Origin: Bryobacter sp964387685
Lineage (GTDB): Bacteria > Acidobacteriota > Terriglobia > Bryobacterales > Bryobacteraceae
NCBI GenBank assembly: GCA_964387685.1
Contig: CAYLXK010000019.1
Location: 1 to 64,000 of the forward strand
DNA: 64,000 bases
Direction: 5' to 3'
Shown: one piece after another, positions 15,359 to 23,532 of the stretch
Position numbering within the stretch: position 1 is the first letter of the stretch
Layout of the letters: every line of letters begins with the position of its first letter
The notes under the pieces: generated by a model
Seen by the model: only the letters and a program-made list of their open reading frames with translations
Told to the model about the DNA's origin: nothing
Database searches by the model: none
Made by a program: the position numbers and the translations under genes

Positions 15359-16323
15359 GTCCCGCTTTATCGGCCATCGTAATCACTCCGGATGGCTACG
15401 CGACGATCGCGCGCCTCCTTGGCCATTTGGCGGCGCAAACGCGCGCCTCTGCCATCGAGATCGTCCTGTGCTGCGCTAGCCGCGCCACGATCCCGGATTC
15501 CTGTCCCGAGTGGAGTGCCTTCCATTCGCTGCGGATTATCGAGATCGGTCCCGTGGGCATCATCGCGGAAGCGAAAGCCCTCGGCGTGCGGGCCGCTTCA
15601 GCCCCCATCGTCGCCTTCACCGAGGAGCATGCCTTCCCGGAGCCCCGCTGGGCGGCAAGCCTCATCGAGCGCCATCGCGAGGCCCATGCTGTGGTGGGCC
15701 CGGAGATGGTGAATCCGAATCCCGAGTCTCCGATGAGTTGGGCGAATTTCGTCGTTGAATATGGGCCTTGGATTTCGCCCGCTCAGCCAGGTCCGCGGCC
15801 TCACGTTCCGGGTAATAACAGCAGCTACAAGCGGGAGCGCCTGCTGGCCTATGGCGATAGGCTAGCGGCGGCGCTCGACGCCGAGACGATTCTGCATTGG
15901 GAACTGGCCGCGCAAGGGGAGACTCTCTACCTGGAGCCGCAAGCGCAAACGCGCCATCTGAATATCACTCGCCTGGATGCCTTCCGGCGCGTGCACCGAG
16001 AGTATGGACGGATGTTTGCCGCGCAGCGTTCGCGCCAATGGTCCCTTGTGCGGCGTCTCGTCTACGGATGCGGCAGCCCTTTGATTCCTTTGGTCCGCTT
16101 GGCGCGGGTTTGGCCGGATATCCAACGGGGCGCGGACCTGCCGCGCGGCGATGCGCGCTTTTGGTTCTATGTGGCGCTGGCCCTCGGCGATGCAGCCTGG
16201 GGCGAAATGCAGGGTTACGTCGCCGGCCCAGGGCAATCGCGGGAAGCGATCTTTGAACTGGAGTTCCATCGTTCCCGCTATTTGAACGATGCCGATACGG
16301 CCAGCTTGGATTCCCTGGCATGA
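15355..16323 (+). CDS. glycosyltransferase-like protein, 322 aa (paralogue of the 17108-18076 gene)
   Basis: The start at 15355 overlaps the preceding TGA (ATGA); the frame is open further upstream but that part is antisense-like extension within the oxidoreductase gene. The protein has a GT2-like GT-A plan: hydrophobic strand S-A-I-V-I-T-P, an A-P-I-V-A-F-T-E-E-H-A segment where the DxD would lie (here E-E-H), then W-A-A-S-L-I and G-N-N-S-S-Y-K, which is the acceptor-binding region. The stop overlaps the next gene. Its closest relative in the window is encoded convergently at 17108-18076. The substituted metal-binding motif makes activity uncertain. Confidence 0.75.
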   Translation: MSPALSAIVITPDGYATIARLLGHLAAQTRASAIEIVLCCASRATIPDSCPEWSAFHSLRIIEIGPVGIIAEAKALGVRAASAPIVAFTEEHAFPEPRWAASLIERHREAHAVVGPEMVNPNPESPMSWANFVVEYGPWISPAQPGPRPHVPGNNSSYKRERLLAYGDRLAAALDAETILHWELAAQGETLYLEPQAQTRHLNITRLDAFRRVHREYGRMFAAQRSRQWSLVRRLVYGCGSPLIPLVRLARVWPDIQRGADLPRGDARFWFYVALALGDAAWGEMQGYVAGPGQSREAIFELEFHRSRYLNDADTASLDSLA

Positions 16324-17141
16324 GCAGGCCATCGGTATCGATCGTCGTTCCTACCTTCAATCGCCCTTGGCAGTTGGAGGCCTGTGTCAGGGCCTTGGCG
16401 GGCCTCGTCTACTCACAAGAGGCGCTGGAGATTATCGTGGTCGACGACGGATCTCAGCCCCCGGTCGCGGCTTCTCCGCAATATCGTCTAATCCGCCAGA
16501 GGAACGCGGGTCCCGCCTCGGCCCGAAACCTTGGAGCCAGGGAGGCTACAGGGGAATTGCTGGCGTTTCTCGACGACGATTGCCGCCCGCATACCGACTG
16601 GCTCTCCCGGCTGACGGCGGCGTGGCGCCCTGGCCGAATGGTCGGCGGTTATGCCCGTAATGCGGTGGTGGCGGATCCTTACGCCCATTTTAACGAGGGC
16701 TTGGTGGAGGCCGTGACGGAATGGCTGGCCGCCCGCAATCATCCCTTGCAGTTCCTGACCACGAGCAACCTGCTGGTGGAAGCGCGAGCCTTTCACGACA
16801 TGGGCGGCTTCTCCACGGCGTTCCCATTGGCGGGGGGAGAAGATCGCGAGTTTTCGGCGCGCTGGCGCGACGCGGGCGGGGAACTCGCGCTGGAGCCCAG
16901 TGCCGTCGTGGATCACCACCACGGGCAGACACTGCGTCGCTTTGCCGCAATGCACTTCCGCTATGGGCGCGGCGCGGCGGTCTTACATCGGCTGCGAGGC
17001 ACGGTCGCTTCGCCGGCCAACAACCTTGGCCTTTATGCGCATCTCTGGCGCCGTACGCGCTCGCCCTTGCTTCTTCCTCTTTCCCAACTGGCCACGGCCG
17101 CCGGCTATTACTGGGAAACGCGCAAGAGAGCCCGCTCCTGA
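16320..17141 (+). CDS. family 2 glycosyltransferase
   Basis: A standard GT2 domain: V-S-I-V-V-P-T-F-N-R at the start, I-I-V-V-D-D-G-S near residues 38-45, A-G-P-A-S-A-R-N, and L-A-F-L-D-D-D-C for the metal-binding Asp residues (about 84-88). G-G-E-D-R-E-F-S-A-R near 178 is the catalytic-base region. There are no membrane helices until a weak hydrophobic carboxy end. The ATG overlaps the upstream stop. It transfers a sugar from a nucleotide donor onto a growing surface glycan or lipid; donor and acceptor cannot be told from sequence. Its end overlaps the convergent gene by 34 bases. Confidence 0.9.
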   Translation: MSRPSVSIVVPTFNRPWQLEACVRALAGLVYSQEALEIIVVDDGSQPPVAASPQYRLIRQRNAGPASARNLGAREATGELLAFLDDDCRPHTDWLSRLTAAWRPGRMVGGYARNAVVADPYAHFNEGLVEAVTEWLAARNHPLQFLTTSNLLVEARAFHDMGGFSTAFPLAGGEDREFSARWRDAGGELALEPSAVVDHHHGQTLRRFAAMHFRYGRGAAVLHRLRGTVASPANNLGLYAHLWRRTRSPLLLPLSQLATAAGYYWETRKRARS

Positions 17142-18076
17142 GGGAGCACGAAGTCCACGCGGCGCATCTCAAAGTCCATGTAGGCTCGCATCGCGTCTCC
17201 GCTGCCGCACAAGTAGCCAACGGCTTCGCCCATGGCATGCGCCAGAAGTCCGGCGGCCAAATGGGGTAAGGCCGCCCAGAAGCGAGCGTTCCGCCGTTTG
17301 GCGGGGGTGTTCAAAGCTCGGGCAATCCTCAGCAATCGCAGAGGAGGGACTAGCCCGAAGGCCGCAGTATAGAGCAGCTTCTTGACGGCAGGCCAGTGTT
17401 TCGAGCGCGTAGCGCCAAAGAGGCGGCCTCCATGGAAGCTGTGCAGTAGGTAAGGCCAGAAGCGCGAAATATTGACGTGATCTGTCGCGGCCGCGGCCGC
17501 CAGCAGAATCGTTTGGCCTGTCTTCTCCAATTCCAGATGCAGCATGCGTTCCGGGTTCAGCCAGTACGCGAGGTTTTCGGCATAGGGCCGGAGGGCCTGC
17601 ACTTTGTAGCTGGTATTGTGTCCGGGCCCGGATCGCAGATGACAGGAGGCGTCCGGCGAGTACCACTCGAGAAAGCAAAGTAGAAAGTTGGCCCAACTGG
17701 TGAGCGTCTCGGGATTGCCATTCCGCACCGAGGGCGCGACGGCGGCGTAAGGGCCCTCGTGGCCGTCCATCAACGTTTGGGCCCAATGCGGTTCCGGAAA
17801 AGAGTGGTCTTCCGCGAGCACGACCAAAGGGCTGCGCGCAGACGCAATGCCGGCCGCCCAGCCATGCGCACCGGAAAGAAAAGCGGCGATCTCCACCACC
17901 TGCCACGCGCCAAACGCTTCCAGTTCGCGTTCGTCGATTTGGCCCCGCATCCCGGGCAGGGTGACCAGTACCAATTCCAGCTCCAGCCGCGCGCTTTGGG
18001 CCGCCAGATGCCGGATCGTCTTGCGAACCGAGGCATAGTCCGCCGGCATGTTGAGGATGGCGGAGAGTTGCAGCAT
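17108..18076 (-). CDS. glycosyltransferase-like protein, 322 aa, opposite-strand paralogue
   Basis: The same length and layout as the 15355 gene: S-P-L-V-V-L-A-E-D-H-S-F-P-E-P-H-W aligns with A-P-I-V-A-F-T-E-E-H-A-F-P-E-P-R-W, both continue with S-W-A-N-F, and both have G-x-N-x-S-Y-K. Both end in a run of alanine/leucine-rich helices that may touch the membrane. It is encoded opposite to the surrounding cluster and overlaps the end of the GT2 gene, so it has its own promoter, probably in the 50 bases shared with the MFS gene. The E-D-H motif in place of D-x-D leaves catalysis uncertain. Confidence 0.75.
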   Translation of the reverse strand: MLQLSAILNMPADYASVRKTIRHLAAQSARLELELVLVTLPGMRGQIDERELEAFGAWQVVEIAAFLSGAHGWAAGIASARSPLVVLAEDHSFPEPHWAQTLMDGHEGPYAAVAPSVRNGNPETLTSWANFLLCFLEWYSPDASCHLRSGPGHNTSYKVQALRPYAENLAYWLNPERMLHLELEKTGQTILLAAAAATDHVNISRFWPYLLHSFHGGRLFGATRSKHWPAVKKLLYTAAFGLVPPLRLLRIARALNTPAKRRNARFWAALPHLAAGLLAHAMGEAVGYLCGSGDAMRAYMDFEMRRVDFVLPQERALLRVSQ

Positions 18077-18129
18077 CGGTCCCGGAGACCTTAGTGTAGC
18101 GGTTGCCGTAGACTGAATGGAAGCCTCTC

Positions 18130-19329
18130 ATGCGCATCGCACCACGTTGGTGGGTCGTCTCCATCTTCTATTTTTCCTCCATTCTCAACTACCTGGACCG
18201 GCAATTGATCAGCGCCCTTTCGCTGCCCATTCGCACGGAGTTTGGACTCAGCTATGAGCAATACGGGCAGATTCTGTCGGTGTTTGCCGTTGTCTACATG
18301 GTCTGCTCGCCACTAGCGGGATGGACTTTGGACCGGCTGGGATTGAATCTGGGCGCGGCCTTGGCGGTGGCATGGTGGAGTGCGGCCGGCATCGCGCGCG
18401 GATTTACCTCCGGCCTGCCTAGCCTGGTGGGAACCCATACGCTGGTGGCGGTCGGAGAAGCCGCCGGTATCCCCGCAACCGCCAAAGCCGCGCAGACCTA
18501 CCTCAAGCAGGAAGAGCGCGCTCTAGGCAGTTCGTTATCCCAATTCGGCCTCACCGTGGGCGGCATCCTGGCCAGCTCCCTAGCCGTTTTTTGCATTCCC
18601 CGCTGGGGCTGGCGGAGCGCGTTTTTCTTTGCCGGTGTTGCGGGCTTTTTGTGGATTCCGCTTTGGTATTGGGCCTCGCGGCAGGCGCCCCGGCAGCCCA
18701 GCCCGGAAGCCACCAAAGACATCCAGGTACGCGACATTCTACGAAAGGCTCAGACCTGGGGTTTTATCGGCGCCAACATCCTCGGGATGACGATTTTTGC
18801 GCTCTGGTCATTTTGGACGGTTCCTTACTTTACGCGGGTCTTCGGCCTGGGAACGGTAGAGTCCAATCAACTGGCGCCGATCCCGCAGTTCCTCGGTTAT
18901 AGCGGCTCCCTCTTGGGCGGCTGGTGGTCTTTGCATCTGATTCGGCGGGGTTGGGAACCAATTCGCGCCAGGCGGAGAGTGTGCCTGGTTGCCGCCCTCG
19001 GCATGCTGGTCACCGCGCTGGTGCCATTGGCCGCCACGCCCTGGCAGGCGGTGGGCATGATCGCGCTTTCGAGTTTCGCTTCCGCACTATGGGGTGTGAA
19101 TCTCTACACGATGCCGCTCGATGCCTACGGCTCGAATCGCGCGGCCTTTGCTGTATCGTTGCTAACCGCGGGCTACGGGCTCTTGCAGGTCTTCATTTAT
19201 CCCTGGATAGGCCGGGAAGTGGATGCGCATGGCTTTACGACGGTGTGCCAGGTGGTTGCAGTATGCCCGCTATTGGGCTATCTAATTTTGCATGTGACGC
19301 GAGAACGATGGCCCGCCGCCACGTCTTAG
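18130..19329 (+). CDS. MFS transporter
   Basis: A 399-residue protein with about twelve hydrophobic segments. The amino end has the Y-L-D-R-Q motif common in the ACS/NNP-like MFS subgroup, and the loop between helices 2 and 3 reads G-W-T-L-D-R-L-G. It most resembles anion:cation symporters that carry organic acids or sugar acids. It lies between glycosyltransferase genes, and the next gene begins 22 bases before its stop, so it may move a precursor or breakdown product of the glycan. The substrate cannot be assigned. Confidence 0.88.
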   Translation: MRIAPRWWVVSIFYFSSILNYLDRQLISALSLPIRTEFGLSYEQYGQILSVFAVVYMVCSPLAGWTLDRLGLNLGAALAVAWWSAAGIARGFTSGLPSLVGTHTLVAVGEAAGIPATAKAAQTYLKQEERALGSSLSQFGLTVGGILASSLAVFCIPRWGWRSAFFFAGVAGFLWIPLWYWASRQAPRQPSPEATKDIQVRDILRKAQTWGFIGANILGMTIFALWSFWTVPYFTRVFGLGTVESNQLAPIPQFLGYSGSLLGGWWSLHLIRRGWEPIRARRRVCLVAALGMLVTALVPLAATPWQAVGMIALSSFASALWGVNLYTMPLDAYGSNRAAFAVSLLTAGYGLLQVFIYPWIGREVDAHGFTTVCQVVAVCPLLGYLILHVTRERWPAATS

Positions 19330-20807
19330 CTTTCGCCAATGGCCCGGCGGACCAAGTGGAGCGGATGCGGGCGGACTTGGCGGCCATCCTGCCCGGCTAT
19401 GAGCACCATCTGATTGAGGATGCCAATTGGCTGGAACTGATCCACCGCTTTCCGCCCTTCTCGATAGCACACACGGCGGCGCTGATTGATGGCGAGGCCG
19501 CAATGCTGCGCTGCGCGCTGGGCTTGGCACCGATGCGGATGCTGGCCTATAACGCGGCGGGGGATCGCTTTCACCTGCACCCTCGGCAGCCGGTGGCCAG
19601 CCTACTCTTCGCTTGCGGCTGGCGCGTGCATGAGGTTCATCAGCGGCCCTGGCGGGACGAAACGCTGCACTATGACGACGTATGGAGACGGGAGGGCGCG
19701 CCCCGCCCGGGCCGGCCGCGGGTGCAGATTGTTTCGCCGTATTTGCCCTGGCCCTTAAGCCATGGGGGCGCGGTACGGATCTTTTCACTGCTTAAGGAAA
19801 GTGCCGCGCGCGTTGAGCTCCACTTATGCGCCTTCCTCGAAGAAGGCGAAGCGCCGGATCCGGGGCCGTTGCTTGAATACTGCGCCTCGGTAACGCTGGT
19901 GCGCAAGCCCAAGTTCCAGAGGCTGCGCTGGGCCAGCTGGCGCCCGCCCGAGGTGTTGGAATTCGAGACCCCGGCGATGCGGCAGGTCTTGGCGGCGGCC
20001 GCCTGCGACATCCGGCAAATCGAATTCACGCAGTTGGCCGGCTACGGTGGCGATGTCCTGGTGGAGCACGACATCACGATGGATTTGGCGGCGCAGGAAC
20101 ATGCGCGGCTTGGGACTGGGCGGAGTTGGTGGAATGCCTTCCGCTGGCGGCGTTATGAGCAGACTGCGTTGCGGCGTTTTCGAGCAGTAGCCGTGATGAG
20201 CGAGAAGGATCGCGACCAAATTGCGCATCCACAAATCGCCGTGCTGCCCAACGGGGTGGACTTAGGACGCTTCGCGCCGACGCCCGAGCCAGAAGGCGCG
20301 CGAATGTTGTTTATCGGTAGCTTCCGGCATTATCCGAATGCGCTGGCCTATCGCTTCTTGTCGGAAGAGGTGTTTCCCGAGGGAGCGGACCTAGAGGTCG
20401 TCGCGGGCCCGCAGCCCCAGAAGTATGGCGCCTTTCGAAAGCCGCCGGGCTTTGACGTGAAGGCCTTCGTGGAAGACGTCAAGCCCTGCTACGATCGCGC
20501 CAACTTGGTGTTGATTCCGACCCCGGTGTCCGCGGGTACGAACATCAAGGCGTTGGAGGCCATGGCGGCGGGCCGCGCGATCTTGAGCACCACCAGCGGC
20601 GTGAACGGATTGGGGCTGGTGCATGGGGAAAGCGTCTGGATCGCGAACGGCGCGGCGGAGTTTCGCGAAGCGGCGGCGCGGTTGCTGGCAGATCGGCCTT
20701 TGCGGGCAAAGCTGGCGGGCGCGGCGCGGGCCATCGCGGTAGAGAGATTTAGTTGGAACAATGTCGCGCGACAGCAAGAGGAACTATGGACGCAGCTTCT
20801 GGTTTAG
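19308..20807 (+). CDS. family 4-type glycosyltransferase
   Basis: The real start is the ATG at 19308, inside the end of the MFS gene, giving 499 residues; an open extension upstream belongs to another frame. Residues 1-130 form an unrecognised domain. From residue 140 the protein has a GT-B plan: S-P-Y-L-P-W-P-L-S-H-G-G-A-V-R, then V-L-P-N-G-V-D, F-I-G-S-F-R-H-Y-P-N, and P-T-P-V-S-A-G-T-N-I-K-A-L-E-A-M-A-A-G, the donor-binding region. It overlaps the next gene by 22 bases. It adds a sugar in the same pathway as the upstream genes. Confidence 0.87.
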   Translation: MARRHVLAFANGPADQVERMRADLAAILPGYEHHLIEDANWLELIHRFPPFSIAHTAALIDGEAAMLRCALGLAPMRMLAYNAAGDRFHLHPRQPVASLLFACGWRVHEVHQRPWRDETLHYDDVWRREGAPRPGRPRVQIVSPYLPWPLSHGGAVRIFSLLKESAARVELHLCAFLEEGEAPDPGPLLEYCASVTLVRKPKFQRLRWASWRPPEVLEFETPAMRQVLAAAACDIRQIEFTQLAGYGGDVLVEHDITMDLAAQEHARLGTGRSWWNAFRWRRYEQTALRRFRAVAVMSEKDRDQIAHPQIAVLPNGVDLGRFAPTPEPEGARMLFIGSFRHYPNALAYRFLSEEVFPEGADLEVVAGPQPQKYGAFRKPPGFDVKAFVEDVKPCYDRANLVLIPTPVSAGTNIKALEAMAAGRAILSTTSGVNGLGLVHGESVWIANGAAEFREAAARLLADRPLRAKLAGAARAIAVERFSWNNVARQQEELWTQLLV

Positions 20808-21199
20808 AGCCTCGTCCAGCGCGAGAGGACGATTGGCCTGGGCTGCGGGCGCTGCTTAGGCGTTGCCCGGAGGCGGCGGGCTGGGCCGATACTTATCCAG
20901 CCCAGTTGGTGGAGAGATCCGGAAGGCCCGTCGCGTTTTTGTTGTATCGGGTGGTGGCGGGCGAGGGGGAGATCCTGAATCTTGCCGTCGACCCGGACTA
21001 CCGCCGGCAGGGACTGGCCCGGCGATTATGGGCGGCGGTGCGGACGGAAGCCGCCGTTTGGCACTTGGAGGTGCGGGAATCCAATTCGGCGGCCATCGCA
21101 CTGTATGAGGCGCTCGGCTTTACTCGTGCAGGGCGGCGGGAGCGGTACTATGCCGATGGTGAAGCCGCATTTTTGATGCGAAGTTTGCAAATGGTGTAA
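20786..21199 (+). CDS. GNAT-family N-acetyltransferase (RimI-like)
   Basis: ATG 20786 has AGAGGAAC just upstream and sits inside the previous gene's end. The 137-residue protein shows motif A of GNAT enzymes: I-L-N-L-A-V-D-P-D-Y-R-R-Q-G-L-A-R-R-L (the R-x-x-Q-G-L-A acetyl-CoA loop), and the carboxy-terminal N-S-A-A-I-A-L-Y-E-A-L-G-F. This order resembles RimI, which acetylates an amino-terminal alanine of S18, but the cluster position allows a sugar or amine acceptor. It is probably co-transcribed with the glycosyltransferases. Confidence 0.82.
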   Translation: MDAASGLEPRPAREDDWPGLRALLRRCPEAAGWADTYPAQLVERSGRPVAFLLYRVVAGEGEILNLAVDPDYRRQGLARRLWAAVRTEAAVWHLEVRESNSAAIALYEALGFTRAGRRERYYADGEAAFLMRSLQMV

Positions 21200-21257
21200 T
21201 GTTTCCTCGCTGCGCTCCATAGGCTGACAGGAGCAACTTTCGGCGGGCTCCGGTCCG

Positions 21258-21575
21258 GTGCACCAGCGGTTGTTGGAATGCTACTTTGTTGCGGGCGAAT
21301 ATCTGCTCTTCAACGGAGTGCGCGCCGTGGGACCCGCAGACCTTCTGCGCGCGCCGGGACGCGCGACCGTGACGGCGGCCGGGAATAGTTCTCCTCCGCC
21401 CGGGCTGAGGCTGAACCGCGGGACGGGCTTGTTGAGCGGGACGCCTACTGCGACGGGAAACTTCCCCTTTACAGGCGCCCTGAAGGCGGGCGGCGTCCTG
21501 GCGGCGATCGCACGCTTAGTAAGTGGAGACTATCTTGCCACGTTGCTCGATGCCCAAGGCTTAGCCGTGAAGTAG
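21258..21575 (+). pseudogene. fragment of a putative Ig-like (He_PIG-type) domain
   Basis: An open frame from a GTG at 21258 contains P-P-P-G-L-R-L-N-R-G-T-G-L-L-S-G-T-P-T-A-T-G, which is the core of the putative-Ig repeat used in bacterial surface proteins. There is no signal peptide, no ribosome binding site and no complete domain, so it is probably the remains of a larger cell-surface gene. It could be a short real protein, but nothing supports that. It converges with the SRPBCC gene, abutting at 21575/21576. Confidence 0.45.
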
Positions 21576-22085
21576 TTAGTGCGATTCGGCGTACTTCTTC
21601 AGCGCCACCAGGGTCGAGAGCTCTTCCTGATTTGCGTCCATGACTAGGGCCATCACGCGTAGGAGGGGGTTAGAAAAGTGCAGCCGCGCCTCGTGGTGAA
21701 TGCGCGTTCCCGCGGGGATGGCCTCAAAGCGCGTATCCCATTCGCCACCCATGCCCATCGTGTGCGTGAGCGTTTTGGTGGCGACGCGGCGTTGGGGCTC
21801 CAGGCGAGTCACTTCAATTTCTCCGGCATGGCCACCCGCATTCATGCGGTAGCGAAGTGGCGATTCCGAAAGAATCTCAATCGAATCGATGCCCGCGAAC
21901 CAATCCTTTTGCTTCCGCGGATCGGCCACCAAGTCAAAGACATAAGGCACGGGCTTCGCGATGTCGATACTGGCTTTGGCCTGCACCAGTTCCGGCCGCG
22001 TCAGGCCAATGCAGTACACAATACCTACGAGAGCGATCACGCCGCCCGCCAGATAAAGAAGCCAGCGGAGCCAATGGTTTCTCAT
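21576..22085 (-). CDS. membrane-anchored SRPBCC-family protein, 169 aa
   Basis: An amino-terminal hydrophobic helix (about 6-26) is followed by a START/SRPBCC-type domain: I-A-K-P-V-P-Y-V-F-D-L-V-A-D-P-R-K, then alternating strands and a long final helix. These hydrophobic-pocket domains bind lipids or other apolar ligands. The ATG overlaps the stop of the upstream SRPBCC gene (ATGA), so the two are translated together under the ArsR-type regulator at 22861. The ligand is unknown. Confidence 0.75.
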   Translation of the reverse strand: MRNHWLRWLLYLAGGVIALVGIVYCIGLTRPELVQAKASIDIAKPVPYVFDLVADPRKQKDWFAGIDSIEILSESPLRYRMNAGGHAGEIEVTRLEPQRRVATKTLTHTMGMGGEWDTRFEAIPAGTRIHHEARLHFSNPLLRVMALVMDANQEELSTLVALKKYAESH

Positions 22086-22861
22086 TGCGATTCTCCTTTT
22101 CCAATCTCTTCTTGCCAAGCCGGCAACGCCTCGCGGAGCGCCTCGGCGCGGGCGCCCGCCTCTCCGAACAGCCTCCATTGCTGGGTGAGAGCGATGGAGG
22201 CTCCGAATCTCTCAGCGAAGAGACCGACGGTGCTTCGGTTCCAATCCTCCAGGGTCAAGATGTAGTAGCCGCGCTTGTCCGGGGCGAGGCGCTGTCCTTG
22301 GATTGAGCCTAGGGCGCCGAGTTGCCCAGTGAAGCGATCGCCTTCGCGAACGGAATCCAGCGGCGGCTGAAAGCCGAACACCTGGTTGAGGCGGCCGATG
22401 ATTGTCTCCTGGGACGCTGGAACGATCCGCATATGGGAAACCGATTCGCAGCGATCCTGAGCGTGATAGCGCACCCCGAACTGCAAGGTGGAAAGGAAGC
22501 TGCGCCAGCCGCCGTTCACCGCGTCGTACTCGTCGTCGAACTCCGCGCCTTCTCCAAAGCCGCTCTGCACCAGGCGCAGCTTTGTCTTGCCGCCTTCGCT
22601 TTCCAAATGGAATTCAACCACCTTGGGGACCCCGGTGCCTTTTTCGGTCCAGCCGAAGCCGCGTCCCGGTTCCCATAAGTGGATCGGGCATTCGCCTTCC
22701 ATGCCTTCGCCCCAACTCAAGAAAATCTTGCCGCCTTCGCCGGGCTCGACGCGGGCCTCCGGAGCGAACCAGCGGGTAATTCCCTCGGCCTCCGTTATGA
22801 GTTTCCAAATCTCCTCGGGAGTAGCATCGAGAGTAACTTCGTGGATCTGTTTGCGGGACAT
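22082..22861 (-). CDS. SRPBCC (AHSA1-type) domain protein, 259 aa
   Basis: Residues 1-150 have the AHSA1/Aha1-C layout: V-T-L-D-A-T-P-E-E-I-W-K-L-I-T, G-I-T-R-W-F, then L-W-E-P-G-R-G-F-G-W and G-G-W-R-S-F-L-S-T-L-Q. Residues 160-259 look like a second, more diverged copy. Such genes are often paired with ArsR-type regulators in soil bacteria. Its start codon shares one base with the stop of the regulator gene (TGATG), so the order regulator-SRPBCC-SRPBCC is one operon. Substrate unknown. Confidence 0.78.
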   Translation of the reverse strand: MSRKQIHEVTLDATPEEIWKLITEAEGITRWFAPEARVEPGEGGKIFLSWGEGMEGECPIHLWEPGRGFGWTEKGTGVPKVVEFHLESEGGKTKLRLVQSGFGEGAEFDDEYDAVNGGWRSFLSTLQFGVRYHAQDRCESVSHMRIVPASQETIIGRLNQVFGFQPPLDSVREGDRFTGQLGALGSIQGQRLAPDKRGYYILTLEDWNRSTVGLFAERFGASIALTQQWRLFGEAGARAEALREALPAWQEEIGKGESQ

Positions 22862-23490
22862 CAGTTCTCCATTTGTACGGAATCGCTAGCGTCTTCCGTG
22901 CCGGTTTTGGTGATTTTGGGGTAAGCGCCCACGACCAAGCGAAACTCCCGGCCGCCCACGGCGCTTTCATCGTGATACTTTGCCACCTGGCTAGCCAGGT
23001 AATTCGCGAGGCCGGTAGCAAACTCCGCCCGTTCCTTCGCATTGCGAAAGCGGATTTCGATCTCCATGGTCAGGGTGCTTAAGCGCTTGCCGGCCTGGGC
23101 CGCGCGATAGCCCAAAATGCCCAGGTCGCGAATGATTCTTCCGGCGGCAGCCACCAAGTAGGAGACCGAAAATTGATCGCGACGCGCCTCCGGGGACTTG
23201 CCCAACTGGCCGAGGGCCTCCGGGCTGATCAGATATTGCGTGGCCTTGGCCCGGACAATGCGTTCCTCGACGTTGCCCTTGCGCTTGCTTTCGACGGCCT
23301 CCACCAGTCCGGCCTTCTCCAGTTCCCGCAAATGGTAGTTGATCTTCTGGCGGGGCATCGCGAGCACCTTGGACAAGCCGGTGGCGGAATTGGCTTCGTG
23401 CTGGAGGCGCGCGAGGATCGCTTGGCGCTTCGGGTCGAGCAGGACGGCGGCGGCATTGGGTTCGCGCAAAATTTGCAGAGCGGCGCTCAC
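22861..23490 (-). CDS. ArsR-type winged-helix transcription regulator, 209 aa
   Basis: Residues 15-90 match an ArsR/HTH_20 winged helix: L-L-D-P-K-R-Q-A-I-L-A-R-L, then L-S-K-V-L-A-M-P-R-Q-K-I-N-Y-H-L-R-E-L-E-K-A-G-L-V as the recognition helix and wing. The carboxy-terminal half (115-209) is a separate alpha/beta domain that may sense a ligand. There is no metal-binding C-x-C, so it is probably not a metal sensor. It is the first gene of a three-gene operon and likely regulates it. Confidence 0.82.
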   Translation of the reverse strand: MSAALQILREPNAAAVLLDPKRQAILARLQHEANSATGLSKVLAMPRQKINYHLRELEKAGLVEAVESKRKGNVEERIVRAKATQYLISPEALGQLGKSPEARRDQFSVSYLVAAAGRIIRDLGILGYRAAQAGKRLSTLTMEIEIRFRNAKERAEFATGLANYLASQVAKYHDESAVGGREFRLVVGAYPKITKTGTEDASDSVQMEN

Positions 23491-23532
23491 CCGTCCAGAA
23501 TTGCACCGACAAAAAAAGTTGTCAAGAACTTT

